Of a DNA stretch of 64,000 bases, positions 30,022 to 37,936 are shown piece after piece. Origin of the DNA: Cladocopium goreaui (Eukaryota; Sar; Dinophyceae; Suessiales; Symbiodiniaceae); the NCBI GenBank assembly GCA_947184155.2, contig CAMXCT020001613.1, forward strand, positions 576,001-640,000. The letters are read 5' to 3'. Below the pieces are notes generated by a model. It had not been told where the DNA came from. It searched no databases and saw only the letters and a list, made by a program, of their open reading frames with translations. Both the position numbers and the translations under genes were made by a program. Numbering within the stretch: position 1 is the stretch's first letter; every line of letters starts with the position of its first letter.

Positions 30022-31151
30022 TGCCATCAAAAAATATACAAAGAAATGTAGAAGTATTAAAGGGTCTAACCAGAGGTGCTAAAGAAGATGTTAAATACAG
30101 AGTGGATAAGGTGGTTGAGTTTTATAAGGACAGGAAGATTTCACAAAGAGAAACCGCCCAGAACCTAATTAACAGCCTGATGAGCGACAACAAAAGAACA
30201 GCAACTTTTGCTAAAAAAAGATTTGACAAAAAGTTTGAACAGATTGAAGGCAGAGCCCCGCTGAATGAAAGAATGACAACTAACAGAGACAAGAAAGATT
30301 ATGTTGTAAGATTTCAGTTGTATGGTTTTGATAATGGAGTTAAGGCAGGAGGACAGAGAGGATTTAAAGACAATCAGGGAGACTGGCACAATCTACTTGC
30401 TATGGAGCAACCTATTCAGATGAACTTGAAGAATGTAAGGGATGAGGATAAACTGAATGAAACACTGGTAGATAAGTATGTTGTCAGAGACAAGTTTGAT
30501 TTATGGATGGAAAGACTGAAAGATAGGTTAAGACTGAAGAAGGACAACCCCAACAAAATTACAAGAAAACAATTTGATGAACTGAAGACCAGAGAGGCTT
30601 GGATAAAGGAGACAGGAATAGATGCTACACTGCCCAAAAGGAGAAACACCAAAGGTAGATACAAAGAGTTTGAAGTGATACACGACACAGCCTTGTTTGA
30701 CAAGTTATTCAAGAGATTAGTTGAAAAACACCCAGACCTGAAGAATAATACAAACCTTGAAGACTACACAAGTGCCATCAAGATTTTAGACATTACTGAT
30801 GTATCAAACACAGGTGGAGGGGATGATGAAACAAAAAAGAAACTGAAAGATGGCAATGAGATGGGAATGTATCACTACACCATCAATACCGAAATGGATG
30901 TTGATAGTGATAATTTGATTGATGCCATCAAGAATAAGAAACACACTGAAGGTGAATGCTGGATCAATACACTGATAGACCATTATGAAGAGACACTGAT
31001 GGATACCAAAAAATGGGAAAGTAAAAGAATGACCAGAGATAAGATATTAAAACTAATGAATTTAAATGAAGAAGAGTTCAGACAAAATGGAGCATCAGTT
31101 GAAGATATGAAACCGGTGTTTGAAGAATTTAAATTAACAGTCAGGTTGTAA
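30021..31151 (+). CDS. N-terminal part of the polymerase-like protein
   Basis: 376 residues from an ATG preceded by the ACTTAAAGAG box. It is highly charged, with an N-terminal helical Lys/Arg-rich stretch (1-80) and a FQLYGFDNG segment around residue 98. Near the end, a GECWINTLIDHYEETLM stretch (about 313-329) resembles the zone preceding the polymerase region in large proteins of virophage-like elements, as I remember them. It ends at a TAA after which the frame stays open for 330 further codons, so this is probably a truncated N-terminal segment and not a complete gene. Confidence 0.65.
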   Translation: MPSKNIQRNVEVLKGLTRGAKEDVKYRVDKVVEFYKDRKISQRETAQNLINSLMSDNKRTATFAKKRFDKKFEQIEGRAPLNERMTTNRDKKDYVVRFQLYGFDNGVKAGGQRGFKDNQGDWHNLLAMEQPIQMNLKNVRDEDKLNETLVDKYVVRDKFDLWMERLKDRLRLKKDNPNKITRKQFDELKTREAWIKETGIDATLPKRRNTKGRYKEFEVIHDTALFDKLFKRLVEKHPDLKNNTNLEDYTSAIKILDITDVSNTGGGDDETKKKLKDGNEMGMYHYTINTEMDVDSDNLIDAIKNKKHTEGECWINTLIDHYEETLMDTKKWESKRMTRDKILKLMNLNEEEFRQNGASVEDMKPVFEEFKLTVRL

Positions 31152-32144
31152 AACTGTATCGGTCAAAAGATTTACAGTTATGACCCTGATAAGAAAAACA
31201 AAAACATAACTGTATTGTTTGGAATGATTAAGGGCAACCACATTTACACAATGAATGACAACATCAAAAGCATAGCACAAAAGGAATTAGAGGAACATAT
31301 GAAACTATGTGCTTCTACTGACTTTCGTTTAAATAGCAAGGAGAAAGAAGTTAAGTATGATTTTTTCAATGGCATTGATGACATAATGGGTATAGTTGAA
31401 GCTAATGAAGAAAGTGAAGAGGAAGTGAATTTAGTTAGTGGCAGGGATTTGAATACAATTTTTTGTGAGTTCAAGAGAGCAAAGTATGAGCCTAAAATCA
31501 TAATGGGAGCAGGTGGCAATGTATCATCACTCAAGGTTAAATTTAATAAGTTGATTTTGAATATAAGAAGTCAGAGTTTAATAGACTGTGCGGTGGATAA
31601 TTGTATTGATAGTAATAGTGCTGATATGTTTAATAAAGTCAATGAGGCATTTTTAAATTTCAACAAGGGTATGTTCAATCCTAATCACAAGTCATATTAT
31701 CACAATGATGATTTGAAAATATTTTCAATGGCACATAGCATAGCTCCAAGTGGATATTTTGAAAGCATCATTGAAGGTAAGGATACACACATTGAGTTAG
31801 ATAGGAGAAAGGCTTATACAAAATCCACCATTGATATTTTTGAAGTGCCTTGCTTTTCTGAATTTGATATTTGGAAAAAATATGATTATTCAAAGAATGA
31901 TTTTAACAAGATGAATGCTTTAACATTATATCTTGTTAAAAGCAAAATGAGAAATCTATTTTTCAATAGGACTTATAACTTGATATATGGTAAGTTTTTG
32001 AAAAAATATGCTGATGATGTTGAAGTCATTTATTACAAAATTCCATCTAACACCTACAAAGTTAATTACAAAAAAATAGTTGATGAACTTTGGAAATTGA
32101 AACTGGATGAGGATGAGGAGAAAGATAAGTTGAAGAAAAAATGA
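31152..32144 (+). CDS. Family B-like DNA polymerase palm segment
   Basis: 330 codons in frame with the upstream segment; the first ATG inside is at 31224 and no good independent start is evident. At about nt 31790-31830 lies HIELDRRKAYTKS, which resembles polymerase B motif A (D at nt 31800, then Lys-Ala-Tyr). It is followed by VPCFSEFDIW, a conserved-looking segment I associate with virophage and Polinton-like polymerases. A segment NALTLYLVKSKMRN and YNLIYG (about 31914-31991) could be the motif B region. It stops at TGA 32142-32144, overlapping the next frame in an A-run. Assignment as polymerase is from remembered motif similarity, not a search. Confidence 0.55.
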   Translation, partial: NCIGQKIYSYDPDKKNKNITVLFGMIKGNHIYTMNDNIKSIAQKELEEHMKLCASTDFRLNSKEKEVKYDFFNGIDDIMGIVEANEESEEEVNLVSGRDLNTIFCEFKRAKYEPKIIMGAGGNVSSLKVKFNKLILNIRSQSLIDCAVDNCIDSNSADMFNKVNEAFLNFNKGMFNPNHKSYYHNDDLKIFSMAHSIAPSGYFESIIEGKDTHIELDRRKAYTKSTIDIFEVPCFSEFDIWKKYDYSKNDFNKMNALTLYLVKSKMRNLFFNRTYNLIYGKFLKKYADDVEVIYYKIPSNTYKVNYKKIVDELWKLKLDEDEEKDKLKKK

Positions 32145-33925
32145 TTGCTTGTATCAACATTGGCTTATTGGAAAAACAAACTAACAAGGCTAAAAAGTCC
32201 ATAGTGTTTTCAAAAATGGTTGATGCCTTTTACTATCAAGAAAAATACGGTGGTGATATAAGTATCATTACTGAAACTAAATGGGATGGTGAAGTGAATG
32301 ATAATGATGATGATTGTTTGCTTGAATTTGATGATAAAGGTAATGTCATTGAACCTATGATTAATGAGAAAGAATGTGCTAAAATAGTGGATGAGTGTAA
32401 GCACTATGTGCTGAACATTTCCGATACAAAAACTTTACTGAATGGATATAAATATGTGAAAGAACTGATTTTACAACATCATAATTTTGATATGAATGAG
32501 GCTTATGAAACACTTATGAGGGATAATGTAATGGTGTATTCAGTCAAAACTGATGCCTTTGTGATTGATAAATGTAATCTGGGTAAAGCAAAGGATGTGT
32601 TGAAGTTTGGTAGTGAGATTGGTGAATGGAGGTGGTCCGATAATTTCAATTTTCCCAGCAAGGCATTTTGTAAGCAACCCAGTATTCTATGTGATATAAC
32701 TCAATATGAAAATAAAACGGGTGATGTCAAGGATGAATGGAACACTGATGAAATCGTTGATGAACATATTTTGAATAATAAAAGGTTGCTTATCCAAGCA
32801 GAGTTCGCTGGTTCAGGCAAGAGTTGTATATGTAAGCATCTGAAAAATAGAAATTACAGAGTTTTATTCGTTGTTCATAGCAATGAGTTAGGGCAACAGT
32901 GCGGTTGTGAATGGGCGACCATAAATAAGTTTTTTGGTATTTCATTTGGAGATGAGAGGCTTACAAAGTTTGATTATTCAGTTTATGATGTCATAGTGTT
33001 TGATGAGATATATTTTCATAATGTAGGCAAGTGGGCTTTAATATGGGACTTCTGTAAGAACAACCCTGATAAAATAATAGTGGCAACTGGAGACACTAAC
33101 CAGTTGAAAAACCCAGAGAGGGTAAGCAATGTAATGTCATTTGAGAAATATGCTAATCATTGTATTAATTTGATTTTTGAAAATAATATTATGCTATATG
33201 AATGTAAGAGATTGAAGACTGAAGAAGATAGACACAAATTAAGAGATGTCAAAAGAATGAGTTTTGAAGGCACACCTTTTAGAGAAATCATTGATAACTA
33301 TTTCAAATGGACTGACAAGATAGAAATGTATGATAATAATATTGCTTATACGAATAACACCTGTAAAATGGTGTCAAGCAAAATCAGAGAAATGAAAAAT
33401 ATAACTGAAGAATATGTTATTGGTGAGGAAGTTATATGCCGAAAATATATCAAGACTATGGGCACAAAATTTAATGTTAATTTTAAATTTAGGATTTCAA
33501 ATATCGTTGGGGATATTGTTGTTTTACAAAATGTGGCAACTGGTGAGAAGCAAAATATAGAACTGAAATTATTGAGAAAGCATTTTATATATGCTTACTG
33601 CTACACCGCACATTCAAAGCAAGGTTGTAGCGTTGATGGTGATATAGTCATATATGATTGGAATGAATGGTATGTTAGTAAGAATTGGTTTTTTACAGCC
33701 CTCACAAGGGCTACAGACTTCAACAAAATTAAGTTTTTCAAATATAATAAAGGTGAAGAAAGTAAATCTAAAAGGATAGTAGAGCAGTATTTTGAGAGAA
33801 AGGTTTTAAATTACATTGAGCAAGACAAAAAAGCAGGTAGAGATGTAGAAGGAAATGAGTATGTTGATGTAGATTTTTTGATGAACCTGATACCCAGTGT
33901 GAAAATTGTAATGAACCATTGGTGA
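32141..33925 (+). CDS. Polymerase C-terminal part fused to SF1 helicase
   Basis: 594 residues. Residues 1-200 continue the polymerase-like region: VYSVKTDAFVID near D138 is a plausible motif C (TD pair). From about 205 there is a superfamily 1 helicase: Walker A AGSGKS at 223-228, Walker B VFDE at D288-E289, a motif III-like GDTNQL near 317-322, a motif V-like TAHSKQG at 489-495, and motif VI TALTRAT with R523. It would unwind DNA with ATP during replication of the element. The ATG at 32141 overlaps the preceding TGA, so re-initiation, -1 frameshifting or a lost base are all possible. The end is out of frame with the finger that follows. Confidence 0.75.
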   Translation: MIACINIGLLEKQTNKAKKSIVFSKMVDAFYYQEKYGGDISIITETKWDGEVNDNDDDCLLEFDDKGNVIEPMINEKECAKIVDECKHYVLNISDTKTLLNGYKYVKELILQHHNFDMNEAYETLMRDNVMVYSVKTDAFVIDKCNLGKAKDVLKFGSEIGEWRWSDNFNFPSKAFCKQPSILCDITQYENKTGDVKDEWNTDEIVDEHILNNKRLLIQAEFAGSGKSCICKHLKNRNYRVLFVVHSNELGQQCGCEWATINKFFGISFGDERLTKFDYSVYDVIVFDEIYFHNVGKWALIWDFCKNNPDKIIVATGDTNQLKNPERVSNVMSFEKYANHCINLIFENNIMLYECKRLKTEEDRHKLRDVKRMSFEGTPFREIIDNYFKWTDKIEMYDNNIAYTNNTCKMVSSKIREMKNITEEYVIGEEVICRKYIKTMGTKFNVNFKFRISNIVGDIVVLQNVATGEKQNIELKLLRKHFIYAYCYTAHSKQGCSVDGDIVIYDWNEWYVSKNWFFTALTRATDFNKIKFFKYNKGEESKSKRIVEQYFERKVLNYIEQDKKAGRDVEGNEYVDVDFLMNLIPSVKIVMNHW

Positions 33926-34062
33926 TAGATTTTGAAGATGGCAAGGTTTCATCAAATATTAGCTGTCAAAGGGTCAATAATGAACAAAGCCACTTCAAAG
34001 ATAATGTAGTTGGATATTGCGTTTCTTGTAATTGTGCTTTTTCAAATAAAATATCATTGTGA
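33877..34062 (+). CDS. HNH-like zinc-finger tail, out of frame
   Basis: About 60 codons in the -1 frame after a six-T run. CENC near the beginning, then a SCQRVNN..SHFKDNV segment and CVSCN near the end, fit the C-x2-C...H...N...C-x2-C core seen in HNH/endonuclease VII-like modules. In related large proteins such a module can follow the helicase. It has no start of its own, so it is the detached C-terminus of the preceding protein. Confidence 0.55.
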   Translation, partial: FDEPDTQCENCNEPLVIDFEDGKVSSNISCQRVNNEQSHFKDNVVGYCVSCNCAFSNKISL

Positions 34063-34106
34063 AAATGGTGTTAAAGACTGTTTATTTATGTATAATAGTG
34101 TTTAGT

Positions 34107-34757
34107 ATGGTAAAAACCAAAAACTACCAAAATGGCAAAATTTACCAAGTTGTTGATATTGCTTATGAGCAATGCTACTTCGGTTCAACAATAGATACAT
34201 TACCAAACAGATTTAAAGGACATAAAACAACTTACCAACAGTATCTCAATGGAAACAAGAGAAAATACACATCTTTATTTGATATGTTTGATAAATTTGG
34301 AATTGAAAACTGTAAGATTGAATTAGTAGAGAACTATGTATGTTCAAGCATTGCCGAACTTCACAAAAGAGAAGGTTATTACATTAAGAACAATGACTGT
34401 ATCAACAAAAACATATCAGGAAGGTCAGCAAAAGAGAGATACAATGACAATCCTGAACCCTATAAAGAAAAAAGCAAAAACTATTACCAAAACAATAAAA
34501 ATGGGCGCATCAAAGAATACAATGACAACAAGCGAGAACATTTGTGTGAAATCAAACGCAGTAATTATCATAGCAAAAAAACATACTACCAAGAACAACA
34601 AAAAGAATATCAAAAGAATAATGCTGACAAAATCTATGAGAGAAAATCTAAAAAGATTACCTGTGATTGTGGTTGTATCATTTCATACGGATACAAAGCA
34701 CAGCATTTTAGAACAAAGAAACACCAAGACTGGTTCAATGAACAAAATGAAGAATAA
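34107..34757 (+). CDS. Second GIY-YIG endonuclease with C-terminal zinc finger
   Basis: 216 residues from the ATG at 34107; open codons extend upstream, but that ATG directly precedes the folded part, mirroring the other GIY-YIG gene. Core: GKIYQVV at 10-16, CYFGST at 23-28, Arg at about 35, Glu at about 89 in HKREGYYI. A Lys/Asn/Tyr-rich linker (100-180) is followed by a finger CDCG at 186-189 with AQH and KKH. Same layout as 27384-28148 but clearly diverged, so an old duplication or two independent acquisitions. It lies between the helicase and integrase genes and ends directly at a hairpin. Confidence 0.8.
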   Translation: MVKTKNYQNGKIYQVVDIAYEQCYFGSTIDTLPNRFKGHKTTYQQYLNGNKRKYTSLFDMFDKFGIENCKIELVENYVCSSIAELHKREGYYIKNNDCINKNISGRSAKERYNDNPEPYKEKSKNYYQNNKNGRIKEYNDNKREHLCEIKRSNYHSKKTYYQEQQKEYQKNNADKIYERKSKKITCDCGCIISYGYKAQHFRTKKHQDWFNEQNEE

Positions 34758-34787
34758 ATGATATAATTTTAATATTTATTATATCAT
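34758..34787 (+). terminator. Intergenic hairpin with 10-bp stem
   Basis: ATGATATAAT at 34758-34767 is the exact inverse of ATTATATCAT at 34778-34787, beginning on the base after the GIY-YIG stop codon. The next ATG is at 34798. Confidence 0.55.
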
Positions 34788-34797
34788 CTATTCTATA

Positions 34798-35724
34798 ATG
34801 AGTGAAAGTAAGAAACAACAAATTATTCGTGATATTTATTTTGATAAAGCGGGCTATGGTTCAAGAAAGACCACATTAGAAGATGCTAAAAAGAAAGAAC
34901 CTACAATCAAGAAAGAGGATGTTGAACAATTCTTTAGGAAAAATGTTGAGATAAAAGCAAAGCCAAGAGGGCATAATTCCTTTGTAGCACCTCATAACAA
35001 TCATACTTATCAAATTGATTTGTTTTTTATGGGGTATTATGATTTTGATGAAGAACAAAAATATAGAGGAGGATTGGTTTGTATTGATGTTTTAAGCAAG
35101 TATGCCGTAGTAATTCCAATTGTAAGCAAGAATGAACCTGATGTTATTGAGGCAACTAAAGAGGCATTAAAAAGAATGGGAAAGAAACCAAAAATCATAT
35201 ACAGTGATGATGAAAAAGCAATAGCAGGAGGTGATTTTAAAGACTATATTGAAGGTGAGAAGATTGAGTTGTATAGGACAAGGGGTCATCCTGCTTTTGC
35301 TGAAAGATTTATACGCACCTACAAAGATATGCTTTTTAAAAGAGTTGAAGCAGATGAAAAGAAAGGAAGAGAACATATCAAATGGACAGACTACAATTTA
35401 GAAATTATGCTGACATACAATGATAAGATGAAACACTCCGCTACAGGTATGACACCTAATCAAGCAAGGAAAGATAAAAATGAATTCAGAGCAATGCTGA
35501 ATGTAGCATCAAAGGCAAAGAAAGAAAGAATATACCCAACATTAGAGGTGGGAGACAAAGTAAAGATAATGAGAAAGAAAGCAATTACAGAGAAAGAAAG
35601 AACTTCCCACTGGCTAAAAGGTTATTATGTTGTGCAAGAGATTGCAGAAAAGTTGAACCAAAAATATTACAAATTAACTGATTACCCAAGATTGTTGATG
35701 AGGCATGAACTTTTAAAGATTTAG
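34798..35724 (+). CDS. DDE (retroviral-type) integrase
   Basis: 308 residues. The rve catalytic core has D74 (YQIDLFFM), D137 (IYSDDEKA) and E169 (FAERFIRTYKD), followed by the usual YNDKMKHSATGMTPNQA segment (about 223-239). The C-terminus holds a small beta-barrel-like region, VGDKVKIMRKKA to MRHELLKI, as in Polinton and some retroelement integrases. No N-terminal HHCC zinc motif is seen; instead about 60 basic residues precede the core. It would insert the element DNA into the host genome. Frame intact. AT-rich codon use matches its neighbours, not the copia element. Confidence 0.9.
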   Translation: MSESKKQQIIRDIYFDKAGYGSRKTTLEDAKKKEPTIKKEDVEQFFRKNVEIKAKPRGHNSFVAPHNNHTYQIDLFFMGYYDFDEEQKYRGGLVCIDVLSKYAVVIPIVSKNEPDVIEATKEALKRMGKKPKIIYSDDEKAIAGGDFKDYIEGEKIELYRTRGHPAFAERFIRTYKDMLFKRVEADEKKGREHIKWTDYNLEIMLTYNDKMKHSATGMTPNQARKDKNEFRAMLNVASKAKKERIYPTLEVGDKVKIMRKKAITEKERTSHWLKGYYVVQEIAEKLNQKYYKLTDYPRLLMRHELLKI

Positions 35725-36182
35725 TGTTTTTAGAAAGCCTTGTAAGTTCATTTTTTTCTTACTCATGCCTACTTGATGCAACCATGAGATGATTGATTTG
35801 ATGTGCTGTTTTGGTTTCGGGGTTTTGTGTTTTGCCCTTCATTTGTTTCTCCCCACGAATTTGTGTTTGACTGGGTCATTGGCTGGGATTGCTCCATGTT
35901 CCTTTGCCCTTCCTCGCCTTGGCTTTGTCATCAATCTCTTCTTCATCCTGTTGTCGGGGCACTCAGCTGTTGGGAATATGCCAGTTGGAGGTTTGAAGCC
36001 ACATGTTCTTGGAGAGCTTGACCTTGGAATTTGTTTCAATTTGAGCACCTTTGACAGTCTCAATTGGAAGCTACAGAAATTAGCTCTTTCACTTTGCGCT
36101 TGGAATTTTGTGTCATTCTTCAGCATCTTTATGTTCTTCCGTAGCGTTTTTGCGAGTTTTTCCTCAAGCCACTCAGGGACGC

Positions 36183-36195
36183 TTTTTAGCTCAGG
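36183..36195 (+). other. Possible relic of a dinoflagellate spliced leader
   Basis: TTTTTAGCTCAGG matches the 3' part of the dinoflagellate spliced leader (TTTTGGCTCAAG) at about 10 of 12 positions and lies 15 bases before the ATG at 36211. Such relics mark genes re-inserted from trans-spliced mRNA. The match is short and the upstream part is not preserved. Confidence 0.25.
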
Positions 36196-36210
36196 GGTGT
36201 CGGCATTGCC

Positions 36211-36456
36211 ATGGCGCTCAAATCTGGTGTATTCGCTTGCCTCATCCTTGCATTGTGCGTGAGCTGCAACAACGTCATGGCAGAGGAGAACTCCGGCAAG
36301 GAGACTGAGAAGGGCGGCATCATCATCGGCCGCGGCCTCCCGATTGAGACTGAGAAGAGTGGAGTGCCCTTCCTCCCTCGGTCGGAGAACCTCGAGGAGA
36401 CTGAGAAGCGCTTCCACTGGCATCCCACAGTCGACAGCGGCCCCCAGACCCGATGA
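36211..36456 (+). CDS. Small putative secreted protein with ETEK repeats
   Basis: 81 residues; the ATG is in a good eukaryotic context (GCCATGGCG). Residues 6-19 (GVFACLILALCVSC) are hydrophobic and followed by a polar MAEEN, a plausible signal peptide. The mature part contains three ETEK motifs at about 15-residue spacing, ending in dibasic or Arg contexts, like a small secreted precursor. Third codon positions are GC-rich, unlike the surrounding AT-rich genes, so it is likely of host origin. A longer antisense frame overlaps it; I prefer this one because of the signal peptide. No family recognised. Confidence 0.4.
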   Translation: MALKSGVFACLILALCVSCNNVMAEENSGKETEKGGIIIGRGLPIETEKSGVPFLPRSENLEETEKRFHWHPTVDSGPQTR

Positions 36457-36840
36457 TGGTTCACGTCTTGAGAAGGCTTGCTTCGCCAACAGGGCGACTT
36501 GCAAAACAGTGCTTGCTTCGCCGACTTGCAAAGCAGGGCTCTTGGCTGATGCTTTTATGATTGACAAGGTCTGTAGGTAGCAAGGTTTCAGGGTGTCAAG
36601 TAGGAATAGGACATTGCTTCAATAGAGCATTGATGCCAGTGAGCCTTCAAAAGCTTGACATTCTGGCACCAACAAGGCACAAAACACAAATCTTTTTCAC
36701 TCCATTTCGCCCCAAAAGTTTGGATTGCTGTGCCATTCACACCGTGCTGAGGTTAAGAAGACGTGGTCATCAACAAGTTCATGAAGGGCGGTTTGGGCAT
36801 GGCAATTGCGGATTAAAAGATATTTAAGATTGAGAACGAT

Positions 36841-37478
36841 GTGATGCTGTTGTGATATGCTAGTTTGTATGTATGCTGGTATGTATGCTGGGGGGTGGGA
36901 TAGTATATTGGCTGGGGGCTGAGGCTTCCCCTATAGGGGGAGACTGTGGTAATTAATCCCATCTTCTTCATAATAAATGATTATGAAAATTATGTTGATT
37001 ATCCCCATAAATTTGATAAAATAATTCTATTAAATTTATGTTGCAATTATTTTCTAGGATTATTTCTAGCAATGATGTTTTCTAGAAATAACACCTATGA
37101 AATAGATAAGGTAAGATGATGTATATTTGTATATGCTTTGATGACAATTATTCAATACAATTATGTTGATTATATTGTATAGTTTTTACGGATGAGACGG
37201 ATGAGATGGGTTGATATGATGAGGTTGTTATGGTTTATGTTTTATTAATAGTAGGTTGTTAGGATTTTGTTATTGTTGTTTTGCTGCTTTCTTTTTGCTT
37301 GTATTTTGTTTGTAGTAGGTTGTTTTGATTTTGTTATTGTTGTTATGATTTATGGTATATATTGTCTTTTTTATTGTCTATTGTATTGTTTAGGTTGTTT
37401 TGTTTTTTTTGTTTTATTTGTTTGTTATGATTTTGTTGTTGATTATGTTATTATCTAGGGAAAAGGGATAGGAAAGAC
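36841..37478. other. AT-rich, G/T-skewed intergenic DNA
   Basis: No gene. A 12-base perfect palindrome CCCCTATAGGGG lies at about 36928-36939. From about 37190 to 37460 the plus strand is strongly enriched in T and G with little C. The segment at 37341-37430 is repeated at 37937-38034. Confidence 0.5.
37341..37430 (+). repeat. Left copy of a direct repeat flanking a finger gene
   Basis: Shares GTTATGATTTATGGTATA and then CTATTGTATTGTTTAGGTTG, plus a T-run, with 37937-38034. The two copies sit about 600 bases apart on either side of the gene at 37512-37892. Confidence 0.6.
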
Positions 37479-37488
37479 ACTTAAAGAG
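37479..37488 (+). promoter_or_regulatory. ACTTAAAGAG box, 33 bp before a start codon
   Basis: Third exact copy of the 10-mer, at the same 33-base distance as the one at 29643. It links this gene to the same element despite the GC-richer block in between. An 8-bp inverted repeat (ATTACCTA/TAGGTAAT, 37491-37513) lies between box and ATG. Confidence 0.5.
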
Positions 37489-37511
37489 TTATTACCTATC
37501 TATAGTAGGTA

Positions 37512-37892
37512 ATGGAGGATACTAAAGTCAAGTGTGCTAAATGTTTTAAGGAAATGGAAGAGGGTAAATACAAGACTTGTGATAAATGTAGGGAATATAT
37601 GAGGGCTAATCATCAAAAGAACAAAGAAAAATATAATGAAAGGAGGAGAGACTATTATTACAATCATAGAGAGGAGGCAAAGGAATATGCTAGAAATTAT
37701 GGTAGGACACACAGGGAAGAAATAAATGAAAGAAGAAGAAATCATAGAGCAGAAAACATTGAACAAGTGAATGCTAAAATAAAATGGATGACCTGCCCTG
37801 TATGTGATGATTATGAAATTCAATGTAAGAATTACAAGAGACACGCACAAACAACAAAGCATCTGAAGAACTTGAAGAAACAGCAAACATAA
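37512..37892 (+). CDS. Zinc-finger protein of the element, two Cys clusters
   Basis: 126 residues. N-terminal CAKC (about 8-11) and CDKC (about 24-27) form a small ribbon. Residues 35-85 are a basic helical linker with repeated Asn/His-Arg-Glu-Glu motifs, similar to the linkers of the GIY-YIG proteins. Near the C-terminus CPVCD is followed by KRHAQTTKHL, the same finger style as at 29676 and at the ends of both GIY-YIG proteins. There is no nuclease core here, so it may be a GIY-YIG relative that lost or never had the catalytic domain. It ends directly at a strong hairpin. Confidence 0.7.
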   Translation: MEDTKVKCAKCFKEMEEGKYKTCDKCREYMRANHQKNKEKYNERRRDYYYNHREEAKEYARNYGRTHREEINERRRNHRAENIEQVNAKIKWMTCPVCDDYEIQCKNYKRHAQTTKHLKNLKKQQT

Positions 37893-37930
37893 ATTTCATT
37901 TTATAATTTCAAAATTATAAAAGTGAAATT
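37892..37930 (+). terminator. Hairpin directly after a stop codon
   Basis: AATTTCATTTTATAATT and AATTATAAAAGTGAAATT pair over about 17 bases with one bulged base and a tiny loop, beginning at the last base of the stop codon of the finger gene. Confidence 0.6.
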
Positions 37931-37936
37931 GTTTTT

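Larger units (their letters stand above)
30021..34062 (+). pseudogene. Polymerase-like/SF1 helicase/HNH-like gene broken into four parts
   Basis: Four consecutive open segments read as one protein of about 1340 residues. Segment 1 (30021-31151) ends with TAA at 31149; segment 2 continues in the same frame to 32144 with no further stop. Segment 3 (32141-33925) is in the -1 frame, and the switch falls in a six-A run at 32136-32141. Segment 4 (33877-34062) is again -1, with the switch in a six-T run at 33874-33879. One extra base in each run would rejoin the frames, so either single-base losses in homopolymers (mutation or sequencing error) or programmed -1 frameshifting would explain it. The stop is a separate lesion. 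Domain order is N-terminal region, polymerase-like palm, SF1 helicase, HNH-like finger. Confidence 0.7.
35725..36840. other. GC-richer block inside the AT-rich element
   Basis: Composition shifts abruptly after the integrase to host-like sequence and returns to AT-rich near 36840. It holds a small ORF with signal peptide (36211-36456) and long overlapping open frames on both strands. No terminal repeats were found. Best read as captured or inserted host sequence. Confidence 0.5.

Noticed and set aside
34059..34106. Upstream extension of the second GIY-YIG frame to a GTG at 34059
   Set aside because: The ATG at 34107 directly precedes the folded core, as in the first GIY-YIG gene; the extension overlaps the HNH-like tail.
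35839..36567. 242-codon minus-strand open frame in the GC-richer block
   Set aside because: Overlaps the plus-strand ORF with a signal peptide, has no recognisable domain, and its length can follow from the GC-rich codons of the opposite strand. The call stays open.
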